DNA of 22,983 bases from positions 1 through 22,983 of the IMG/VR virus record IMGVR_UViG_3300032223_000078, one strand, 5' to 3'. The notes beneath the pieces are model-generated. The model worked only from the letters and a program-made list of their open reading frames with translations. It was not told the origin of the DNA and did not search any database. This document shows positions 1 through 7,364 of this stretch, one piece after another (position 1 is the stretch's first letter; each line of letters opens with the position of its first letter). Origin of the DNA: a virus. The translations under genes were made by a program, and so were the position numbers.

Positions 1-119
1 ACATCTAAACCGTCTTTCTGTATGCCTTCAATAGATTTGGATAAGCTTTTAGAAGCCTCACGACTAGAATCAATAGAGTGTGCAAGAGTTTTTGCACCTT
101 CAGTAATCCCATAATCCAC
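1..119 (-). CDS. Hypothetical phage protein after holin (partial, 3' end outside window)
   Basis: The frame stays open from position 119 to the window edge and starts with GTG, giving VDYGITEGAKTLAHSIDSSR and then a Ser/Lys/Ile-rich stretch of about 20 residues. The hydrophilic amphipathic composition and A/T-rich third codon positions look like real phage coding sequence. A competing frame (ATG at 124, stop near 5) gives only a short Leu/Lys-rich peptide and is less convincing. No ATG exists in the chosen frame. CTG at 131 is another possible start, and upstream of it the frame is closed by TAA. The Shine-Dalgarno is weak, so translation is probably coupled to the holin-like gene whose stop lies at 121-123. 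The position after a holin-like gene suggests a lysis-region or small conserved virion role, but no function can be assigned from 39 codons. Confidence 0.5.
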   Translation of the reverse strand, partial: MDYGITEGAKTLAHSIDSSREASKSLSKSIEGIQKDGLD

Positions 120-120
120 A

Positions 121-324
121 TCATTTGCCAGTAATGTAATGGCTTATAAAGCCTATAAAAGCTGATATAGCAGATACCACCATCATGCCAGCCCATAAAC
201 CACCACGAGATTTATTGGCTAGTTCTAATAGTTCTTTAACATCTTTACGCAATTCGGCAACTTCTTGCTCCATTGCTTCTACCTTTTGCCAAGTAACTCC
301 GAATTTTACTGGGTCGATTTCCAT
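121..324 (-). CDS. Small coiled-coil membrane protein, XhlA/holin-like
   Basis: About 67 residues from the ATG at 324; a GTG two codons upstream (330) is an alternative start and overlaps the previous stop as GTGA. Residues roughly 14-40 form a charged heptad-like helix (KVEAMEQEVAELRKDVKELL). They are followed by a Gly/Trp turn and one hydrophobic segment at about 46-64 (GLWAGMMVVSAISAFIGFIS), ending in a short polar tail. An N-terminal amphipathic coiled coil plus a single C-terminal transmembrane helix is the architecture of XhlA-type and other small phage holin-associated proteins, which act in the inner membrane during lysis. Its place after the last fibre gene, where lysis genes often sit, fits. 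The holin function is inferred from topology and position. A membrane-anchored virion or superinfection protein is possible. Confidence 0.6.
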   Translation of the reverse strand: MEIDPVKFGVTWQKVEAMEQEVAELRKDVKELLELANKSRGGLWAGMMVVSAISAFIGFISHYITGK

Positions 325-326
325 AA

Positions 327-506
327 TCACTTAGTTTTCTTAGGTCGAGTAGTTGCTTTTTTAAGAGTCTTTTTAACTGATTTTACAGGTTGTTCAAATT
401 CATGCGGTGTATAGTCTTGCTGCACAGCAGGAAAAGGCCATGTAGATTCAATGCTAATCTTTGGCATATAGCCAAGTTTGTCAAATAACCAAGAAACAAT
501 AAACAT
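327..506 (-). CDS. Small conserved phage protein, hydrophobic N-terminus and basic tail
   Basis: A 59-aa gene starting at ATG 506, two bases after the stop of the S74 fibre gene, with an AAAGG Shine-Dalgarno six bases upstream. It ends with TGA at 327-329. The N-terminus is hydrophobic (MFIVSWLFDKLGYMPKI), the middle is acidic and aromatic, and the last 20 residues are strongly basic (SVKKTLKKATTRPKKTK). The first 12 residues could be a short membrane-associating helix, but they are too short for a confident transmembrane call. It forms a tight chain with the fibre gene upstream and the holin-like gene downstream, which suggests a late or lysis-region role. I recognise no domain. The coding call rests on the clean ribosome site, the spacing and the codon pattern. 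Confidence 0.65.
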   Translation of the reverse strand: MFIVSWLFDKLGYMPKISIESTWPFPAVQQDYTPHEFEQPVKSVKKTLKKATTRPKKTK

Positions 507-508
507 AA

Positions 509-1828
509 TTAACCTTTCAATGCAGCAATTTCAGCCGCTTGTGCATCAACAATAGATTTAAGCTCTTTAATAGCGCCAACTAAATAAGCAGTCATATCAT
601 TTTGCCAACCAATAGTTAAAGTTTGGTCTTTAATAAATTGAGATTCTTCTTGTGTTGGCTTATGTTTTGTAACTGCATTAGAAATAACTGCTTCTACTTC
701 TTGTGCAATAAATCCAACTGTAGGTTCTGTAGTTTGTAATTTCCAAGAATAAGATACAGGGTTTAAAGAATTAATTTTATCTAAAGCGCCTGTTAAAGGA
801 ACTACATTGTCTTTTAAACGAGCATCAGAAATAGAACCCCATGAACCACCACCTGTTTTATTGGCTGTGCCATCACCATAAAATTGGTAAGCATTTGTTG
901 AAGCATTAGAACCTGGTGTTTTATAGTTCATTGTATATACTTGACCAGCTAATGCAGTACCACCGCCAGCAGTATAGTAAATAGAGTTATATTGGTTTCC
1001 TGTATTTGCATCGTAAAAGTTAATAGCGTTACCAGAACCACCAACAACCATGCTATTTGTTGTGCTACTGCCACCTATATAAATTCCGCTTGTATTGCTA
1101 AATATGTTTGCAGAGGAACTAAATGTGTTGTTTGCGCTAAATGTATTGGTTGCGTTTACATAAGCGCCATTGGTTACTGTGGCAGCATTACCAGTAATGT
1201 TGATACCCCAGTTACCAGAAGCATAAGTACCATCATATTTAGGAGAATAAGAGTAAATATTGGCAGCAGTAATAACTGTAGAACCACCATTGTTATATGG
1301 TGTATAACCTAAAGCGCCTGTTACATCGCCAGAAGATAAGGTAACTACACCTGTGCGGCTGTTAAAGCTTGTAACGCCTGACGATACGGCTGCAATAGCT
1401 GATTGTACAAACGCTGTTGTGGCAATTTTTGTAGAATTATCAGAACCAGGGGTTACTGTAGGAGCTGTACAAGTACCTAATAATGCTGCACCAGCATTAG
1501 CGCTTAAAGTAGTGAATTTGCCTGTAGATGGGCTAATGTTACCAATAGGAGTGCCGTCAATCGAACCACCAGTAATATTAGGATTAGAAATTTGATTAAC
1601 TGTAGCTACATCTGAAGATGCAGTACCGTCAGCAACACCTGTAATCTTGTTATTACCCATTGCTAATGGGCCTGTCATTGGAGTTTGACCATCTGAAGAT
1701 ACAGAGCCAGTTAAGGCTGTGGCTACATCAGAAAAGGTAGTATTTGCCCAGTTAGAAGTGATGGTTGTACCTGTGACAACTGGGTTGCCTGTAGGTAATA
1801 CATAAGTACCGCTACCGTTTCTACTCAT
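509..1828 (-). CDS. Tail fibre with C-terminal S74 intramolecular chaperone
   Basis: A 439-aa fibre-like protein. The N-terminal 80 residues (MSRNGSGTYVLPTGNP, SNWANTTFSDVATALTGSVS, PMTGPLAMGNNKITG) match a common phage fibre attachment region. The middle is Ser/Thr/Gly/Asn-rich beta repeat sequence (SFNSRTGVVTLSSGDV, GALGYTPYN). The last ~109 residues are an S74 domain containing SISDARLKDN, with Ser334 and Lys339 as the predicted self-cleavage dyad. They also contain GFIAQEVEAV and a C-terminal helix (VGAIKELKSIVDAQAAEIAAL). In the S74 family this domain trimerises the fibre and then cleaves itself off. The predicted products are a ~333-aa mature fibre and a ~106-aa released chaperone. The ATG at 1828 has an AAAGGAG ribosome site and overlaps the upstream gene by 8 nt. 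The role, host receptor binding, is inferred from the family. This is the second fibre in the window. Confidence 0.9.
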   Translation of the reverse strand: MSRNGSGTYVLPTGNPVVTGTTITSNWANTTFSDVATALTGSVSSDGQTPMTGPLAMGNNKITGVADGTASSDVATVNQISNPNITGGSIDGTPIGNISPSTGKFTTLSANAGAALLGTCTAPTVTPGSDNSTKIATTAFVQSAIAAVSSGVTSFNSRTGVVTLSSGDVTGALGYTPYNNGGSTVITAANIYSYSPKYDGTYASGNWGINITGNAATVTNGAYVNATNTFSANNTFSSSANIFSNTSGIYIGGSSTTNSMVVGGSGNAINFYDANTGNQYNSIYYTAGGGTALAGQVYTMNYKTPGSNASTNAYQFYGDGTANKTGGGSWGSISDARLKDNVVPLTGALDKINSLNPVSYSWKLQTTEPTVGFIAQEVEAVISNAVTKHKPTQEESQFIKDQTLTIGWQNDMTAYLVGAIKELKSIVDAQAAEIAALKG

Positions 1829-3686
1829 TTCCTGCTCCTTTAATCGTTCTTTGTGCAGCTTCAGTTGCCAAAATTCTAGCCATATTTGCTTGTTCTGGTG
1901 TTAGGTGAGAAGCTGTTTCTGCTTTTCCAGCCAATTTCATTAAAGCGGCAGATTTTCTAGGGTCAAGCAAAGCTTCTGCCATTTTATTTGTTAATTGTTT
2001 ATTAGCTGCGCCATACCCAATATCACTTACTCTTGCAAGAATATTTCCAGCAGTTTCAGATAAACCACGCCTTCTAAGCATATTTGGAAGGTTTACTTGC
2101 TGAAGCATATTGTTATATGCCAGTTTTTCCATTGTATTAGAGCCTATGCCAGCACCAGCAGTTTTAGCATAAGTACCTCTTTGTAAATCTTCGCTAACTG
2201 CTTCAAGTCTTGCTAATTGCTGTTTAGATAAAATTCCTTCTTTTTTAACTTTATCTAATTCTCTTGCAAAGTTAGCCGCATAAATTGTTTGAGTTTGCGG
2301 AGAAACTGATTTTTGTGCCAAATTAGCAATAGATTCTAATTGATTTACAGGCTTAGAAAGCTTTGCAAATGTAGAGCTTGCCTCTTTGTAAGCAGGGTTA
2401 ATATCTTCAATAAATCCTAACAAACGGTCTTTGGCAGAAATTAAACTGCGTAATTCTGCACTTGTAGCACCTGTACCAGACTTTTCTAATTTAGCTTTAA
2501 CGGCTGAAATTTGGTCATCCAAAGCCATTTTAGTTTCATGCAAACCACGCATAGAACCAGCAGGGTCAGAAATATTTATGCCACTATTTGCAGCGTTTTC
2601 TTTAGCTTGGTTCATTGCTTTAGAAATAGCAGGAGTTTTAATTAATTCTCCAACAATCTTTTCATCTTCTGGCGCTAAAGTTAATTTAGTATTTAATGCT
2701 TTGCTATACAAATCATTGGCTACTTCTTCTCTAATATTAGAATATTTAGCAACCCTAGATTCTGGTGCAATGTTTTCAAGCGCAGCAGTTCTAGCTTCAT
2801 TTTGCGCTAATTGCCGACCAGCTAAAGCATTTGTAGCTATTGGTGAAGAACCTATTGCTGCTCTTTGTGCGGCAGCAAGACTTGGCACTCCAGCAACTTC
2901 TCCAACAGTAGGTTGTGAACCTGGTATTAGTTCTTTAGCATTTCTTAAATTGTTAATAGCTTTTTCTGCATCATTTCCAGCAAATTGACGCAAAGCACGA
3001 CCAAGAATTAAGTTTTGACCACCTTGATAAAATGGTTCTAAAAGTGCTTTTCCAGCATGAATACCAACATCAGCAATTTTTCCTAATATTGGTGTAGGAG
3101 CGCCTAAAGCTGCTGCAATAGTAGCTTGTTTAGCAGCTTCCCTGTATAAAGGTTGTCCTGTTTTTCCTGTTTCTTCTGGTGTTGTTGCTCCAATAGCTCC
3201 ACCAATTCCAGCAGCTTGAACATAAGGATTCATTTTTGCAAAACTAGGAATCATTCCAATAGCTTTGGCAGAACCCATTGCTGGTAATACAGCACCACCA
3301 ATTCGACCAGCACCGTAAGCAGTTGGATTGGCTTCTTGATATTGTGTAGCTTCTTGACTTAATCTTTGAGCTAATTCACTTGTTCCAGCACCACCACCAG
3401 TAGCTAATTGAGCAGCGCCTACCAATGGGTCTATAAATGATTTAGTAGCTCCTGCAAGGGCAGATTCTAATGGGCGAGGCTCTGGTTGCACATTGGTTCG
3501 GTCAATACCTTGTGGCCTACCTACAGCAGCACCACCACCAGTTTCACCAAATTGTGCAGATGCTACTTCTGCTTTTGGTTGATATAACTTTTGAGCTTGT
3601 GCAATAACATCTGCTTGAGAAGCACCTTCTGGGCCTTCTAAAGTAATTGTGTGTCCATCAGGCGCTTGTACTGTGTATTGAGCCAT
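1821..3686 (-). CDS. Large internal virion / DNA-ejection protein candidate
   Basis: A 621-aa protein. Residues 1-36 (QYTVQAPDGHTITLEGPEGA, SQADVIAQAQKLYQ) form a small domain I know from the N-termini of large podovirus internal proteins. Residues ~75-210 are rich in Gly and Ala with hydrophobic stretches (AYGAGRIGGAVLPAMGSAKA, AAGIGGAIGATTPE) that could insert into membranes. The remainder is mostly predicted alpha-helical and charged (ALDDQISAVKAKLEKSG, LDKVKKEGILSKQQLARLEA). It is the last and largest of four consecutive large virion-type genes, the position occupied by ejection proteins in P22-like phages. There is no obvious lytic transglycosylase or peptidase motif. The start ATG at 3686 follows the previous stop closely and has only a weak ribosome site. 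Ejection is inferred from position and composition. Confidence 0.6.
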   Translation of the reverse strand: MAQYTVQAPDGHTITLEGPEGASQADVIAQAQKLYQPKAEVASAQFGETGGGAAVGRPQGIDRTNVQPEPRPLESALAGATKSFIDPLVGAAQLATGGGAGTSELAQRLSQEATQYQEANPTAYGAGRIGGAVLPAMGSAKAIGMIPSFAKMNPYVQAAGIGGAIGATTPEETGKTGQPLYREAAKQATIAAALGAPTPILGKIADVGIHAGKALLEPFYQGGQNLILGRALRQFAGNDAEKAINNLRNAKELIPGSQPTVGEVAGVPSLAAAQRAAIGSSPIATNALAGRQLAQNEARTAALENIAPESRVAKYSNIREEVANDLYSKALNTKLTLAPEDEKIVGELIKTPAISKAMNQAKENAANSGINISDPAGSMRGLHETKMALDDQISAVKAKLEKSGTGATSAELRSLISAKDRLLGFIEDINPAYKEASSTFAKLSKPVNQLESIANLAQKSVSPQTQTIYAANFARELDKVKKEGILSKQQLARLEAVSEDLQRGTYAKTAGAGIGSNTMEKLAYNNMLQQVNLPNMLRRRGLSETAGNILARVSDIGYGAANKQLTNKMAEALLDPRKSAALMKLAGKAETASHLTPEQANMARILATEAAQRTIKGAGNE

Positions 3687-3690
3687 AATA

Positions 3691-4782
3691 TTATCTTGAA
3701 GGAGTTACATTAATAATATTCCAACCATTATTAGCTTGTGGAACGCCTAATTGTTGGGCAGCATTAATTTGCGGTTTTGGTGCTTTTGGTGGAGTTGTTT
3801 GTACATTCAAATCTTTATATGGGTCATAAACAATATTTTCTGGATTAATTTGATAACGCTTAGAAATATCCGAATAATATTTGGCAACTTCTCCAAATTG
3901 TTGTTTTTGACTATTAATTAAGTCACCAGCAGCTTGTGTAAATTGTGTGCGTTGTGCAGGGCTAAGTCTTTGACCACTAATAACTTTGTTATATTGAGCT
4001 TTAACAGTATCTGGAACGCCTCTTGCATTTTCAGCAGAAGCATATTCACCTTCTCTAACTGTTGAACCTGGGTCAAGAATTTTCATAAATCCAAATATTT
4101 TAGACATATCGCCAGCAGCAGTATCAGGAGCACTTTCAATTTTACGATAAGCTTGACTAATTTGAATATGTGGTTGAGCTTGATTTAAGAATGAACTACG
4201 CAATCCAGCTTCTTGTGGATTAACTTTTTCTTGATTTGCTTTTGTTTGCTCTATAGCTAATCTAGCTTGTGAATTTTTAATTTCAGCTTTTTGATATTCA
4301 TTCATTTGATTTTTAAAATCATTTAAAGAGCCTTTGAATGGATTATTTGGGTCACTTTGAGCCGCTTTCCATTCTCTTTCAAGCGTTGTAGGTTCAACCA
4401 ATGCAACTTTAGATAATTGAGCAGCCAATCCTTTAGCTTGAGGTGTTTGTGCTGTTGTAGCCATTTTAAGTGCCGCATTAGGGTCTGTTTTAGCCAAATC
4501 CAAAATAGCAGTAACTTCTTCTTGACCTTTTCCACGCAATGCTTGAGATAATGCTAATTGCTTTTCATCCAAAGAAGATGATAATCCAGTACCAATAGCG
4601 GCATTACCTAAAGACTGAAGATGCTGTGACCAAGAAGGTGCTACATAACGACCACTAATCATTTGACCTTGTGGCTGTTCTAAGCCTTTAGCCATTAACA
4701 AATCAGCAATTTTGCGTTGACGGCTAATATCCTGTAATTCAGGGTTATAGTCTAGTGCTTGTTGTTCTGCGGTAAGTGCCAT
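3691..4782 (-). CDS. Internal virion protein candidate, mainly alpha-helical
   Basis: A 363-aa mostly helical, Gln- and Ala-rich protein, starting at ATG 4782 in a TAATG overlap with the preceding gene and a GAGGA ribosome site. The N-terminus (ALTAEQQALDYNPELQDISR, QRKIADLLMAKGLEQPQGQM) and a later block (MSKIFGFMKILDPGSTVREG, EYASAENARGVPD, RLSPAQRTQFTQAAGDLI) resemble virion proteins in aquatic and enteric podoviruses. In these the LDPGSTVREGE segment recurs in otherwise diverse large internal proteins. The C-terminus is Pro-rich and probably flexible. It lies between two other low-complexity virion candidates, so a role in the ejected internal channel or core is likely. No catalytic motif is visible. 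It could instead be a tail-hub or needle-associated protein. Confidence 0.6.
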   Translation of the reverse strand: MALTAEQQALDYNPELQDISRQRKIADLLMAKGLEQPQGQMISGRYVAPSWSQHLQSLGNAAIGTGLSSSLDEKQLALSQALRGKGQEEVTAILDLAKTDPNAALKMATTAQTPQAKGLAAQLSKVALVEPTTLEREWKAAQSDPNNPFKGSLNDFKNQMNEYQKAEIKNSQARLAIEQTKANQEKVNPQEAGLRSSFLNQAQPHIQISQAYRKIESAPDTAAGDMSKIFGFMKILDPGSTVREGEYASAENARGVPDTVKAQYNKVISGQRLSPAQRTQFTQAAGDLINSQKQQFGEVAKYYSDISKRYQINPENIVYDPYKDLNVQTTPPKAPKPQINAAQQLGVPQANNGWNIINVTPSR

Positions 4783-5588
4783 TATGCTGTCCTCAGTAAA
4801 TTGGCTAAATTATTAGTTGGAACTGCCTGAGTTCCTTCTTGTGCTAATTGAGCAAGAAAGTCTTGTGTTTTTGCTAATGGGTTTTGAATATTTGTAGGTT
4901 CTTGTGTAGTACCCATAAATGCACTTTGATTAGCTCTAGCTAGTGGTGTAGCAGCAGTTAAAGCTGGTTGCGTAGCAGTTTTAAACTGTGATAATTGTTG
5001 TGATGTAGATGTACCGCCAGAAGGATTTAATGCACTTGCTAATTGTCTAGCTTTATTTGCCGCATTAACAATATCTGATGTTGACATCCCTGGGTTTGCA
5101 GCTTCATAAGCGGCTAATTGTTCTGCGGTTAATCCTGTTCCAAGAGCGCCAAGTCCAGCAGCAGCTTCACTACCAGCAATACCAGCTAAAGACCCTGCAC
5201 CAGCAGTACCACCCATACCAACAGATGTAGGTGCTAAACCTTCAATAATTCCAGTACCAGCGCCTCCTAATCCTGCGGCAGATTGGGTTGCAGCAATACC
5301 AGATGCACTTCCAGCGTTTAAAGCGGCAGTACCGCCAGCTTCAGCAGGAACTTCAATAGCAGGAATACCAAGTTGTTCAGCAGCAACAGCAGGTTCTACA
5401 CCTGTTTCAGCAGCTAAAGCCATAACTTCAGGTGCATAAGCTAAAGCTAAACCACCAGCAGCTAAACCACCAACAGTAATCCACCCACCAGGAATAGTGT
5501 TATTAACTGTTTTATCAACAGAAGCTAAAGCATTACCAATAGAAGGGCCTGGGTCAATAGAGGCTAGAAAGTTAGATACGCCACCCAT
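4782..5588 (-). CDS. Ala/Gly-rich virion protein candidate
   Basis: A 268-aa protein dominated by Ala and Gly. Residues ~35-60 are a long hydrophobic segment (GGWITVGGLAAGGLALAYAP, EVMALAAETG). A low-complexity Gly/Ala stretch follows at ~85-155 (GLGGAGTGIIEGLAPTSVGM). After that comes a short helical motif (LTAEQLAAYEAANPGMSTSD, IVNAANKARQLASAL) and a Gln/Thr-rich tail. The start at 5588 lies two bases after the previous stop with a weak ribosome site, so coupling is likely. The hydrophobic Gly-rich segment could let an ejected protein enter the host membrane, as proposed for small ejection proteins such as those of P22. That is an inference; there is no specific domain match. It sits in the middle of a four-gene block of similar character. 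Confidence 0.55.
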   Translation of the reverse strand: MGGVSNFLASIDPGPSIGNALASVDKTVNNTIPGGWITVGGLAAGGLALAYAPEVMALAAETGVEPAVAAEQLGIPAIEVPAEAGGTAALNAGSASGIAATQSAAGLGGAGTGIIEGLAPTSVGMGGTAGAGSLAGIAGSEAAAGLGALGTGLTAEQLAAYEAANPGMSTSDIVNAANKARQLASALNPSGGTSTSQQLSQFKTATQPALTAATPLARANQSAFMGTTQEPTNIQNPLAKTQDFLAQLAQEGTQAVPTNNLANLLRTA

Positions 5589-5590
5589 GA

Positions 5591-6952
5591 TTAAATACCC
5601 GACACATTTCCAACATTACCTAATTGACTAGCGTAATTAATAGCACTACCGCCTTGTCCATAAGTAGGGTCAGTTATTACTTGTCCTAGAGCATTAGTTG
5701 TTTGTCCTAATCCTGGTGTTGAACTAATACCAGTTAACCAGTTATAAGCGTTTGTAGCTCCATTAACTGCTGAATTAGCTAAATTACCAACACCACCGCT
5801 ACCTAAAATTGCACTAGAACCTAATCCAAACAAACCATTTTGTAGGTTAGCTTGTTGAGCTATTTGTTGGTTTTGTTGAGCAATATTAGCGTTTTGAGCA
5901 GTTGAATAAGCATTTGTATAATCAGGGCCTGATACGGCAGCTTGATTGTAAGGGCTTACATAGCCAGGTTGTGTAGCTTGTTGGAAAGCACCTAATTGCT
6001 GATAAGGCAAATTAGCTTGTTGTAACTGTTGATTAAATGCTTGTTGATTAGCTTGTAAACCAACACCAATACCACCGACTTGAGCAGAGGTTAATTGGTC
6101 GTTTTGACCTTGTTGGAATGTACGCATTGCATTGTTATAAGCATCTGTGCCAGGAGCAATACCTTGATTAGCTAATGAAGCAGCTTGTTGCTGTTGTGCA
6201 TGAGCTTGTTGTGGCTGTAAACGCTGCATAATCGCATCAGAATACAGTTGTCCTGGGTTAATACCAACGCTAGGAGTATTAGGATTAAAGCCTTGTGTAG
6301 CTTGATTTGCCACTCCTTGAGCCAAACTTGACTGCGCTCCTGCTAATGGGCCAGCTAAAGTCTGATTTGCCGACCAAATAGGGTTTCCATTGGCATCTGT
6401 ACCTGTTTGGGTATAGTTTAAATTTGAATATGGTGTAGATTGATTTACACGATTTGCAGCCGTAGCATTTTGCGCTCCAGCCAAATTACCTAAAGAAGTC
6501 TGTTGTGCAGCTTGAATATAAGGGTTTGTAGAACCTTGCAAATTAGTAGCATTTGCTCCAGTAATACCATAAGGATTTTGAGCGTATGGCCCAGTAGCGG
6601 CTGGTGTAGCTGCTTGTTGTGATTGTTGTTGTTGTAATTCAGGCGCAGCAGCTTGGGTAAAAGACTTTTGAACATCTGCCATAGACATTCCGCTATTTAA
6701 AGCATTTTGCCAAAACTGTTCACCAGCAGCATCTGGAGCACGATGTAGAACGGTTTGATAAAGGTCAGCAATAGAGCTAGGCTGAGTAGAAGCACTTGTG
6801 TTCATTGGTTGTGCTGGTGGCATACCGCCAGCTAAACCAGTACCTTGTTGTGCATTTGCAGTATTATCAGTTTGCGGATTATAAAGTGGATTTCCACCAC
6901 TTTGTGACTGATTAGCAACCGAATTTGTTATTGCACCTAAATTAGCACCCAT
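5591..6952 (-). CDS. Gln/Ala-rich virion protein with a DUF4214-like segment
   Basis: A 453-aa protein starting at ATG 6952, with AGGAG upstream and an 11-nt overlap with the acetyltransferase gene. Residues ~59-107 (SIADLYQTVLHRAPDAAGEQ, FWQNALNSGMSMADVQKSF) match the DUF4214 pattern, a helical repeat usually found in secreted or surface Ca-binding and S-layer-like proteins. The rest is extremely Gln/Asn/Ala-rich, with phage-typical segments such as LANQGIAPGTDAYNNAMRTF and GLFGLGSSAILGSGGVG near the C-terminus. It is the first of four large low-complexity proteins between the tail nozzle gene and the fibre, suggesting an internal virion or ejection protein. The DUF4214 call is from motif memory, and the molecular role is unknown. 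Confidence 0.65.
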   Translation of the reverse strand: MGANLGAITNSVANQSQSGGNPLYNPQTDNTANAQQGTGLAGGMPPAQPMNTSASTQPSSIADLYQTVLHRAPDAAGEQFWQNALNSGMSMADVQKSFTQAAAPELQQQQSQQAATPAATGPYAQNPYGITGANATNLQGSTNPYIQAAQQTSLGNLAGAQNATAANRVNQSTPYSNLNYTQTGTDANGNPIWSANQTLAGPLAGAQSSLAQGVANQATQGFNPNTPSVGINPGQLYSDAIMQRLQPQQAHAQQQQAASLANQGIAPGTDAYNNAMRTFQQGQNDQLTSAQVGGIGVGLQANQQAFNQQLQQANLPYQQLGAFQQATQPGYVSPYNQAAVSGPDYTNAYSTAQNANIAQQNQQIAQQANLQNGLFGLGSSAILGSGGVGNLANSAVNGATNAYNWLTGISSTPGLGQTTNALGQVITDPTYGQGGSAINYASQLGNVGNVSGI

Positions 6953-7364
6953 TACCTACTCCTAGTTTCAGCCATTTACAATGTTCTGGCCTCATTGTTA
7001 AAAGAACCAAATTGCCGTCTTTATGGGCATCAGCAATATTGGCTATTTCTTTAAAACCAAGGTGTTGGTCTAATTTCAAGGCTTTTTCATTATTCCCTGG
7101 AACTGCACCAATTATAACCTTTAGTTTCAATTTATTAAATGGGTAGTCAAATGCTACTCTGAGAAAATCCTTTGTCATCCAATGACTTCCAGCGCTTGCA
7201 ATGTGCATTTGGCAGGATTTACCTTCAAAGTTACAAAATACGACTACCGCCCTTAATTCATTACTTAATACATTACCTATACATTGACTATCGTGTGGAA
7301 GGGGAATATCTAAGATTTTGGATGCCCAAGCCTTTAATTGGTCTTGTGGTTCAACAATAATCAT
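6942..7364 (-). CDS. GNAT-like N-acetyltransferase
   Basis: 140 aa from ATG 7364, in a TAATG overlap with the stop of the nozzle-like gene. A longer reading from 7409 adds 15 residues inside that gene and is not favoured. The fold signature is of the GCN5-related acetyltransferase type: a strand with ELRAVVVFCN, a central strand KLKVIIGAVPGNNEKALKLD (residues ~78-99), then HLGFKEI, and a C-terminal block DGNLVLLTMRPEHCKWL. This LGF...DGxLxLxxMRxExCxWL ending is the pattern I associate with the small acetyltransferase-like proteins encoded in phage tail regions. GNAT enzymes move an acetyl group from acetyl-CoA to an amine. The acceptor here is unknown. The acetyl-CoA loop is only loosely conserved (GAVPGNNEKA), so activity is unproven. 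Confidence 0.75.
   Translation of the reverse strand: MIIVEPQDQLKAWASKILDIPLPHDSQCIGNVLSNELRAVVVFCNFEGKSCQMHIASAGSHWMTKDFLRVAFDYPFNKLKLKVIIGAVPGNNEKALKLDQHLGFKEIANIADAHKDGNLVLLTMRPEHCKWLKLGVGNGC

Noticed and set aside
5-196. 63-codon minus-strand open frame beginning inside the holin-like gene
   Set aside because: Its N-terminal half is a frame-shifted reading of the membrane protein. The neighbouring frame gives a more plausible protein, though the short hydrophobic part is noted as a finding.
992-1312. 106-codon plus-strand open frame antisense to the S74 fibre
   Set aside because: It is Cys- and Ile-rich with unlikely composition, and reflects Asn/Thr/Gly codons of the fibre on the other strand.
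1353-1595. 80-codon plus-strand open frame in the fibre gene
   Set aside because: No ribosome site or domain, entirely inside a supported gene.
2431-2988. 185-codon open frame on the plus strand antisense to the 621-aa virion gene
   Set aside because: It mirrors the Ala/Leu-rich coding sequence opposite, has no convincing ribosome site, and no domain. It is an overlap artefact of a biased codon pattern.
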